Below, piece after piece: positions 11,633 through 16,882 of a stretch of 16,882 bases of DNA. How positions within the stretch are numbered: the stretch's first letter is position 1; each line of letters begins with the position of its first letter. The notes under the pieces were generated by a model. It made no database searches. It was not told the origin of the DNA and worked only from the letters and a program-made list of their open reading frames with translations. Both the position numbers and the translations under genes were made by a program. Source of the stretch: Pseudomonadales bacterium (GTDB lineage Bacteria > Pseudomonadota > Gammaproteobacteria > Pseudomonadales > Azotimanducaceae). Where the stretch lies: contig JACKNX010000035.1 of the NCBI GenBank assembly GCA_024234635.1, positions 1 through 16,882 of the forward strand, given 5' to 3'.

Positions 11633-12604
11633 TCAACGGGCGGTGTTGTTACCGCGGCAGCCGAGGCCATTCACATCGAGAAACGATGCGATCTCCCGAA
11701 GTGCCGTGCGCGTTGCCGTGCCGCTGTATTGCAGGGTCGCCTTGCGGCCGATGAGGGGTGGAAACCGCATGATTCGGGGTGTCTTCAGGCTCTCGACGTC
11801 AAAAGCGTGGTGCGCACCGGAAAGTCGAACCACGGTCAGGTTCGGACTGTTGCCGACGCTGGCTGTCATGTCGTCGAGTGGAGTGACGTCATCGGCGTCG
11901 CCCGTCAGCACCAGGGTTGCGACCGCAGGTCTGAGGGATCGGCTGGTCTGGTTGGAGGGGTAGTACGCGACCGCCGCGCTGACGTCTGGCATGAACCGGG
12001 GAGAGGCGGGGTCAGTGGCAACCCAGATGCCTTCGCCGCCCAGCGACCAGCCAACGAGCACTATCGGCTGCTTGGCAGGAGGCGGAACGTGTCCCTCCGG
12101 GACTTGTATCTGCCGTTGTCGGCTTCGCCGGTTCGCGTCAATTGCAGCATTTTCCGCCGCAATTGCAGGTCGGCCGGTGCTGGACACCTGATCGAGCGCT
12201 GCCTGCGCTGCCCAGGCGATCTTTTCGCCCGTATCGCCGACGGCCGGTTTGCCCGCCAGGCGCCAGGTCGACTTGTAATCCACGAGGAGGACATCCAGGC
12301 AATGGGCGTTGTACCAGTCGGCCGCGTGTGTGTAATGCGTGTCGTCTCCGAAGATTGCCAGGCCGCCGCTGCCGGGCAGAAGCACAGCGGTTCCGGATAC
12401 ACGGGCGGCGCTGGAAGGATGAAAGCGGACAGAGGGATGAAAGCGGACAGCCACTGATCCGTCGTGGACCGGCGGAGCCTCCACGCCGCCCCGTGCGCAG
12501 GCGGTAAGAAGCGTGAGTGCGAGAAGCAGGCCACCGTACCGCCACGAACCGGCGTCGTGAAGCCTGGGAATCCGCTTTCTCCGGTGCATGGTTCTTCTGC
12601 GCAT
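11633..12604 (-). CDS. Lipoprotein alpha/beta hydrolase, dienelactone hydrolase/VirJ-like
   Basis: A 323-residue predicted lipoprotein. After an Arg-rich N-region, a hydrophobic stretch (24-35) leads to the lipobox LTAC, with C36 the lipidated residue followed by Ala, not Asp, so outer-membrane sorting is expected. The hydrolase core shows the nucleophile S187 in GWSLGGE, an acid in TGDADDVTP (D236, D238 or D239) and H265/H266 in GAHHAFD. The layout resembles the periplasmic VirJ/AcvB-like and dienelactone hydrolase families. The substrate is unknown; VirJ-like relatives are often linked to lipid or cell-envelope metabolism. ATG 12602-12604 is preferred because AGGA lies 6 nt upstream. ATG 12587-12589 would also keep the lipobox, and a GTG at 12640 is less likely. 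A six-residue VRFHPS unit is repeated at 53-64. The gene is divergent from padR. Confidence 0.85.
   Translation of the reverse strand: MRRRTMHRRKRIPRLHDAGSWRYGGLLLALTLLTACARGGVEAPPVHDGSVAVRFHPSVRFHPSSAARVSGTAVLLPGSGGLAIFGDDTHYTHAADWYNAHCLDVLLVDYKSTWRLAGKPAVGDTGEKIAWAAQAALDQVSSTGRPAIAAENAAIDANRRSRQRQIQVPEGHVPPPAKQPIVLVGWSLGGEGIWVATDPASPRFMPDVSAAVAYYPSNQTSRSLRPAVATLVLTGDADDVTPLDDMTASVGNSPNLTVVRLSGAHHAFDVESLKTPRIMRFPPLIGRKATLQYSGTATRTALREIASFLDVNGLGCRGNNTAR
12417..12450. repeat. In-frame 18-bp tandem duplication
   Basis: GGATGAAAGCGGACAG occurs twice with an 18-bp period (12417-12432 and 12435-12450). It duplicates VRFHPS just after the lipobox linker of the hydrolase lipoprotein. The frame is kept and the affected region is likely a flexible tether. 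Confidence 0.85.
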
Positions 12605-12669
12605 TGTTTTCCTGTGATCCGGAATCCGTCGGGCCGCCACGCGCCTTCCGCCACATGCCTCTGATCAGA

Positions 12670-12702
12670 AGGTATTGACCATACCTCTGGCGGAAAGGTA
12701 TT
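12670..12702. promoter_or_regulatory. Inverted-repeat operator in the divergent padR/hydrolase promoter region
   Basis: The perfect dyad AGGTAT-TGACC-ATACCT (12670-12686) is followed 9 bp later by a third half-site, AGGTATT (12696-12702). The dyad overlaps the candidate padR -35, and the third half-site overlaps its -10. The symmetry and position suggest autoregulation by the adjacent PadR protein. It does not match the ATGT-N8-ACAT operator of classical PadR, so the binding factor is inferred from location only. Confidence 0.55.
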
Positions 12703-12704
12703 AC
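12675..12704 (+). promoter_or_regulatory. Candidate padR promoter
   Basis: TTGACC (12675-12680) and TATTAC (12699-12704) are separated by 18 bp, 5 of 6 and 4 of 6 matches to the sigma-70 consensus. It lies within the inverted-repeat operator, 37 bp upstream of the padR start. Confidence 0.5.
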
Positions 12705-12706
12705 AA
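12678..12706 (-). promoter_or_regulatory. Candidate promoter of the lipoprotein hydrolase
   Basis: On the minus strand, TTGTAA (12706-12701) and TATGGT (12683-12678) are 17 bp apart, each matching 4 of 6 consensus bases. It interlocks face to face with the padR promoter and overlaps the same operator, so one repressor could shut both. Confidence 0.4.
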
Positions 12707-12741
12707 TTCTTCCCCTACGCACGCCGAGAGCGCCGACATTC

Positions 12742-13062
12742 ATGCGATCAAGGACCAACCAGGTTTCCGGTGTGGCCGAAATGCTGGTGCTGCGTTGCCT
12801 CTCTGAGCGTGAGATGTATGGTTACGAGCTGGTGCAGGCGGTCAGGGAGCTGAGCAATGGCGAGCTGGACATGCGGGAAAGCCTCCTCTATCCACTGCTG
12901 CATGGCCTGATGGCGGACGGTTGCCTTGGCAGGAAAGCGACGGTGGCAAATGGGCGGCAACGTCTTTACTACCGGCTGACGGCGAAGGGACGGCGGCGGC
13001 TAGAGGCGATGATCGAAGAATGGCGCGGGATGGTGAAGGCGGTGAACCGTGTCATCGGATGA
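12742..13062 (+). CDS. PadR-family transcriptional regulator
   Basis: A 106-residue short-form PadR repressor made of a winged helix-turn-helix with little C-terminal extension. Family features are MYGYEL (25-30), ESLLYPLLHGLMADG (46-60, the recognition region) and GRQRLYYRLTAKGRRRL (71-87, wing and start of the dimer helix). Such proteins usually repress their own operon and are released by small molecules or stress. The gene overlaps the next one by 14 nt and its promoter region holds a dyad operator, which fits autoregulation. The ATG at 12742 has only a weak purine stretch (GAGAG) upstream. An internal ATG at 12781 would remove part of helix 1 and is unlikely. Confidence 0.93.
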   Translation: MRSRTNQVSGVAEMLVLRCLSEREMYGYELVQAVRELSNGELDMRESLLYPLLHGLMADGCLGRKATVANGRQRLYYRLTAKGRRRLEAMIEEWRGMVKAVNRVIG

Positions 13063-13657
13063 CGCGGAATGCGATTCGTTGCGGGCCGTGCTGAACGCGA
13101 TAGAAGTGTCTTCGCTGCCACGGCACTACCGGCGGGCGTTGCGTGCGGAGATCGCGGCGCATGTTCACGAACGGGTAGCGGAATTGCAGGACACCTGTCG
13201 TGGTGAGCAAGCGGTTGCGGAAGCGGTGCGTGCGCTTGGCGATACGGAAATGCTGATTCAATCCGCCCTTCAGACCTGCCGCGCACCCGTGCACCGGGCG
13301 CCGGTAGCCCTGCTCTGTCTGTTGCCGTTCATCGTCTATGTCGTCCCTGCGGTTGTGCTCGTGCCCTCTTTTGTGCACCTGGTTGTAGGTTGGCAGGATT
13401 TCCCCGGTCTCAGTGTCTGGCTGCCGCTTGCCATATCGATCAATGCGATCATCGGCGCCGCATGCGTGCTCATGGCTTTACTGCATCTGCGCGGCCGGTA
13501 CGTTGGGGTGCAACGCCACGTGCTCGTGGGGGGGGCGCTCGTGATCGCAGCCTGTCTCTCACTGCATTCGGTGGCGACCGTTTCGCCGGCCGGGGCGGGC
13601 ACGCTAAGAATCATGCTAGTACCCGACGGCTGGCGCGCCAGTTGGCTGGCGCCCTGA
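13049..13657 (+). CDS. Small membrane protein with HAAS/DUF1700-like N-terminus, PadR partner
   Basis: A 202-residue protein. Residues 1-75 are a soluble, helical Glu/Arg-rich region (LPRHYRRALRAEIAAHVHERVAEL, then AVAEAVRALGDTEMLIQSA) that resembles the HAAS/permease-prefix domains found next to PadR regulators. Three likely membrane segments follow at about 86-110, 122-146 and 157-175. It starts with GTG inside the padR 3' end, so translation is probably coupled. In comparable PadR operons the membrane partner is thought to sense or transmit an envelope signal, but the exact role is not established and I infer nothing firmer. A near-perfect restriction-type palindrome, CTGGCGCGCCAG, at 13630-13641 lies in its coding end. 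Confidence 0.8.
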   Translation: MSSDDAECDSLRAVLNAIEVSSLPRHYRRALRAEIAAHVHERVAELQDTCRGEQAVAEAVRALGDTEMLIQSALQTCRAPVHRAPVALLCLLPFIVYVVPAVVLVPSFVHLVVGWQDFPGLSVWLPLAISINAIIGAACVLMALLHLRGRYVGVQRHVLVGGALVIAACLSLHSVATVSPAGAGTLRIMLVPDGWRASWLAP

Positions 13658-13688
13658 CCGGAATGTCCGTTGCCATGCCCCATGGGAG

Positions 13689-14921
13689 ATGCCAGTGACC
13701 GCCACGCTTGTGCGAATCGGCACGCTGCTGCTGGCCGTGGCCATACTGCTGGCGGGGCACGGGTTGCAGTTGACGCTGCTGCCCATGCATGCCCAGGCCC
13801 TGGGCTGGAGCACCGGCAGCATTGGTGTAACCGCGTCCGCTTACTTCCTGGGTTTCGTGGTTGGTTGCCTGACGGTCCCCGCGCTTGTCGCCCGAGTGGG
13901 ACACATCCGGCTCTTCATGGTCATGGCGGCAGTGGCGACGCTGGCCTTGCTGGGTGCCGGGCTGGTGGGCCAGTTCGGGGCCTGGCTGGTTTTGCGCTTC
14001 GCCACGGGCTATGCGTTTTCCGGGCTGTACATGGTCATCGAGAGCTGGCTCAGTGAGGTTGCGGACAGCGCCAGTCGGGGCTCGGTGCTGGCGGTCTACA
14101 GCGTGATTTCACTACTGGCCATGGTGGCCGGGCAGGCTTTTCTGGGTCTTGCCGAGGTGGGGACGCTGGAACTGTTTGTTCTGGGCGCTGTCCTGCTGTG
14201 CCTGGCAATCATTCCCGTGGGGCTTACCCGCATTGCCGCACCACATCCCCTGCCCAGCCTCCGGTTTCATCCACGTGCGCTGCTGGAAGCCTCCCGGGTT
14301 GCGCTGGTCTGTGCGTTTCTGGGAGGGCTGATCACCGGGTCCGTATGGGCGGTGGGACCGCTTGTGGGTCGACAATTTGGCCTCGATGGCGCCGATATCG
14401 GCCTGCTGATGAGCACCGCGATCCTAGGCGGCGCGCTTGCCCAGTTTCCGACCGGACGCTATTCCGACCGTACGGACAGACGTCGGGTGATAGCGGCCCT
14501 TGCGGTTACCGGCGCGCTGGTGGCGACAGCCGCCTGGTTCACTGTCGACGGTAGTGGGCTGATGCTGCACACCGCGATGTTTCTGGTTGGGGCCTGCAGC
14601 ATGCCGGTGTATGCGCTGTGTATTGCCACGGCCAGTGACAATGCCACGGCACCGCTGATCCAGATTGCCGGCAGCGTACTGATCATGAACAGCCTGGGCT
14701 CGATCGTCGGTCCGCTTGTCGTCGCGCCGCTGATGGCCTGGCAGGGTGGCGCTGCGTTCTTCCTGTATGTTGCCGTCTGTTTCGCGCTCGCGGCCGTATG
14801 GACGCTGCTGCGTATGCTGACCGTGGACAGACCCACGGTGCACGAGCAGCCGTTCGAGCCGCTGCCGCGCACGACACCGGTTGTCGTGGAACTGTCGCAG
14901 GAGTCCACGACGGGCGAGTGA
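13689..14921 (+). CDS. MFS transporter, YcaD-like
   Basis: A 410-residue major facilitator with 12 predicted membrane helices, the standard length. Similarity to E. coli YcaD includes MVIESWLSEVADSASRG (115-131), GLITGSVWAVGPL (213-225) and the motif-A loop after helix 8, FPTGRYSDRTDRR (253-265). The substrate is unknown. The polar C-terminal tail of about 35 residues is probably cytoplasmic. GGGAG directly abuts the ATG at 13689-13691. The GTG at 13695-13697, two codons later, has a proper 6-nt spacing and is probably the true start. The gene lies 31 nt after the HAAS-like gene, so it is likely in the padR operon and may be the transporter whose expression PadR controls. Confidence 0.9.
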   Translation: MPVTATLVRIGTLLLAVAILLAGHGLQLTLLPMHAQALGWSTGSIGVTASAYFLGFVVGCLTVPALVARVGHIRLFMVMAAVATLALLGAGLVGQFGAWLVLRFATGYAFSGLYMVIESWLSEVADSASRGSVLAVYSVISLLAMVAGQAFLGLAEVGTLELFVLGAVLLCLAIIPVGLTRIAAPHPLPSLRFHPRALLEASRVALVCAFLGGLITGSVWAVGPLVGRQFGLDGADIGLLMSTAILGGALAQFPTGRYSDRTDRRRVIAALAVTGALVATAAWFTVDGSGLMLHTAMFLVGACSMPVYALCIATASDNATAPLIQIAGSVLIMNSLGSIVGPLVVAPLMAWQGGAAFFLYVAVCFALAAVWTLLRMLTVDRPTVHEQPFEPLPRTTPVVVELSQESTTGE

Positions 14922-14989
14922 ACCGCCTTGCCAAGTGCGTCCTGTTGCCACACATTGCCTGTCGGTGGCCTACCGGAGCGACGCAACCC

Positions 14990-16471
14990 ATGACCCATAT
15001 TCTCGCCCTGGACCAGGGAACGTCGAGTTCCCGCGCGTTCATTTTCGACGTCAACGGCAATATCGTCGGACGCGGCCAACGGACTTTCGACATGACCTTT
15101 CCACACAGCGGCTGGGTGGAACAGGAGCCGGACGTCCTGTGGGATACCACGCTGAGCGCTGCCCGCGCGGCGCTTGCACAGGCGGGTCTCGAGGGGCGGG
15201 ATATCGCCGCCATCGGCATTACCAACCAGCGTGAGACCACGCTGGTATGGGAACGCGCCACGGGCAGGCCGGTCTACAACGCCATTGTCTGGCAGGACCG
15301 GCGTACGGCCGAGCGATGCAACCAGCTGCGCGCGGCGGGTGTCGAGGCAGATGTGGCGCGCCAGACGGGGCTGTTGCTGGATCCGTATTTTTCCGCCACC
15401 AAGATCGGCTGGATACTGGACAGCGCGCCGTCGCTGCGCGCGCGCGCCGAAGCCGGTGAACTGTGTTTCGGTACCGTCGATACCTATCTCATCTATCGGC
15501 TCACCGGCGGTCAGCGGCATGTCACGGATGCCACCAACGCGTCGCGTACCCTGCTGTTCGATATTCACCGGCAATGCTGGAGCGACACGCTTCTCGAAGA
15601 ATTCGGTGTGCCGCGCGCGATGCTGCCTGACGTGCTGGATTGCGCCGCGACGTTTGGCAGCACGCAGCCGGAGCTGTTTGGCGCGGCCATCCCCATCACC
15701 GGCGTGGCGGGCGACCAGCAGGCGGCGTTGATTGGCCAGGGCTGCGTACATCCCGGCATGCTGAAGAGTACCTACGGCACCGGCTGTTTTGTCATGGCCA
15801 ATGCCGGCGTCACGCCACCCGCTTCGGCGCATCGATTGCTGTCGACCGTGGCGTACCGGGTAGACGGCGTTACCACCTATGCGCTTGAAGGCAGCATCTT
15901 CGTCGCCGGTCAGGCGGTGAAGTGGCTGCGCGACGAACTGAAACTGATCACGGATCCGGCGGATACCGAGCGGCATTGCCAGGCGACGGGTGGTGATACC
16001 GGGGGCGTCTACCTGGTGCCTGCGTTCACGGGGCTCGGCGCCCCACACTGGGAGCCGGATGCCAGGGCTCTGCTCACCGGCATGACGCTGGACACCGGGG
16101 TGGATGAGGTGGTGACGGCGACGGTGGCCAGCGTTGTCTACCAGACGCTGGATCTGCTCGAGGCCATGGCGCGGGATGGTACGCGCGCCCGGAGCCTGCG
16201 CGTTGACGGTGGCATGGTAGTCAACAACTGGCTGTGCCAGTTTCTGGCGGACATACTGGCGATCGACGTCCAGCGACCGCGCGTCATCGAAACCACCGTG
16301 CTTGGCGCCGCGATCCTGGCAGCGCTGGGTGCCGGGCTGTTTCCTTCGCTGGATCGTGCCACCACGCTCTGGCATCAGGAGACGGTTTTCCAACCTGCCC
16401 TGTCCGCTGTCGAACGCAGCCGGCTGGTGGCCGGATGGCACCGGGCAATTCGGCAGGCGAAGGCGGGCTGA
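14990..16471 (+). CDS. glpK: Glycerol kinase
   Basis: A 493-residue FGGY-family kinase that converts glycerol plus ATP to sn-glycerol 3-phosphate, feeding lipid synthesis and catabolism. Key residues align with E. coli GlpK: DQGTSSSR (8-15), R81-E82 in ITNQRET, W101 in WQDRR, Y133 in DPYFSATK and the catalytic base D242 in GVAGDQQAAL. STYGTG (260-265) and DGGMVVNN (406-413) form the nucleotide site. The loop that in E. coli binds fructose-1,6-bisphosphate (GGKGGTR) is shorter here and reads ELFGAA, without the arginine, so that feedback inhibition is probably absent. I chose the ATG at 14990-14992, because the frame stays open up to 14798 but overlaps the transporter. The gap to the MFS gene is 68 nt. 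No glpF or glpD is nearby. Confidence 0.97.
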   Translation: MTHILALDQGTSSSRAFIFDVNGNIVGRGQRTFDMTFPHSGWVEQEPDVLWDTTLSAARAALAQAGLEGRDIAAIGITNQRETTLVWERATGRPVYNAIVWQDRRTAERCNQLRAAGVEADVARQTGLLLDPYFSATKIGWILDSAPSLRARAEAGELCFGTVDTYLIYRLTGGQRHVTDATNASRTLLFDIHRQCWSDTLLEEFGVPRAMLPDVLDCAATFGSTQPELFGAAIPITGVAGDQQAALIGQGCVHPGMLKSTYGTGCFVMANAGVTPPASAHRLLSTVAYRVDGVTTYALEGSIFVAGQAVKWLRDELKLITDPADTERHCQATGGDTGGVYLVPAFTGLGAPHWEPDARALLTGMTLDTGVDEVVTATVASVVYQTLDLLEAMARDGTRARSLRVDGGMVVNNWLCQFLADILAIDVQRPRVIETTVLGAAILAALGAGLFPSLDRATTLWHQETVFQPALSAVERSRLVAGWHRAIRQAKAG

Positions 16472-16687
16472 CGCTATCCGCGGTACCGCATTCGATCGCC
16501 GCCGAATTGGCTGAAGATGTGTGAACTTGTAGGCGGCGTGCGCACAGATTGTGGTCCGGCGCCCCTGATTCCGGTACTCATCGACCCTGGGTTCACATTC
16601 GTCGCACATCCGCTTCACCTCGGCTCGTGCATCCGCGCGTAGGATTCCCATCAATTCTGGTTGTCTCCTCAGGGAAGAAGGCTTCGC
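16472..16687. other. Intergenic region after glpK
   Basis: No convincing gene is seen. GCGGTACCGC is a short palindrome close to the glpK stop, but no terminator with a T-run follows. No clear promoter was found for the gene that starts at 16688. Confidence 0.5.
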
Positions 16688-16882
16688 GTGTTTGCTCTCC
16701 TCCGGCATCGCAACTTCCGCGTCCTGCTGTGGTTTGCAGGTTTCGTCGTGTTTGCGCTCGTGGCAACCGCGCTGGCGCGGTTTGAACAGGGCGTCGACCT
16801 TCCCGCGCATACCGTCTGGCTGGCCTGCGTGTGGGGCATCGGCCTGGTGGTGTTGCTGTTCCTGAATCCGTCCACGCTGCTG
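16688..16882 (+). CDS. N-terminus of an unrecognised membrane protein (cut by the window edge)
   Basis: A 65-codon open frame without a stop at the right edge, starting MFALLRHRNFRVLLWF. The GTG at 16688-16690 is preceded by AAGG with 6-nt spacing, a credible ribosome site. Two hydrophobic helices are visible at about 13-31 and 40-60, joined by a short loop. This could be the membrane anchor of a sensor or enzyme whose catalytic part lies outside the window. I cannot name the family. Confidence 0.6.
   Translation, partial: MFALLRHRNFRVLLWFAGFVVFALVATALARFEQGVDLPAHTVWLACVWGIGLVVLLFLNPSTLL

Noticed and set aside
14459..16810. A 783-codon open frame on the minus strand across the transporter and glycerol kinase genes
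   Set aside because: It is antisense to two genes with clear family motifs. Its product is rich in Arg, His, Gln and Gly with no recognisable domain, typical of a GC-rich shadow frame.

Overview
This window looks like chromosomal DNA of a GC-rich gammaproteobacterium. The support is a Pseudomonas/xanthomonad-type class Ia ribonucleotide reductase (NrdA with two N-terminal ATP-cone regions and a C-terminal DCEACQ tail), a long methyl-accepting chemotaxis protein, a GlpK of the E. coli type, and a promoter carrying NrdR and DnaA boxes arranged as in enterobacterial nrdAB. The genus cannot be named from sequence alone. No tRNA, rRNA, CRISPR array, insertion sequence, integrase or phage gene was seen.

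Minus-strand block, positions 242-8200. A promoter near 8146-8174 has a perfect DnaA box upstream of the -35 and two NrdR boxes 31 bp apart. It is followed by an unusually long leader of about 480 nt and then nrdA (7659-4735), nrdB (4718-3441), a penicillin/acyl-homoserine-lactone acylase-family Ntn hydrolase (3450-1084) and an unrecognised multi-spanning membrane protein (1039-242). The spacings (16 nt gap, 10 nt overlap, 44 nt gap) suggest one operon. The first two genes supply deoxyribonucleotides. The last two have no obvious link to that job, which is the most curious aspect of the block.

Minus-strand block, positions 8517-12604. This holds a 989-residue methyl-accepting chemotaxis protein (cache-like periplasmic domain, HAMP, PAS, signalling hairpin) and, upstream of it, a lipoprotein alpha/beta hydrolase of the dienelactone hydrolase/VirJ-like type.

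Plus-strand block, positions 12742-16882. A PadR-family repressor overlaps a small membrane protein with an N-terminal HAAS/DUF1700-like region. A YcaD-like MFS transporter follows 31 nt later, then glycerol kinase, and finally the first 65 codons of a membrane protein that runs off the right edge. The padR gene is divergent from the lipoprotein hydrolase. Their shared 137-bp intergenic region carries a perfect AGGTAT-N5-ATACCT inverted repeat overlapping candidate promoters in both directions, so PadR probably controls itself and possibly the hydrolase.

No wholly new system can be demonstrated here. The best leads are the nrd operon with its two extra genes and long leader, and the PadR/HAAS/MFS cassette with its symmetrical operator.
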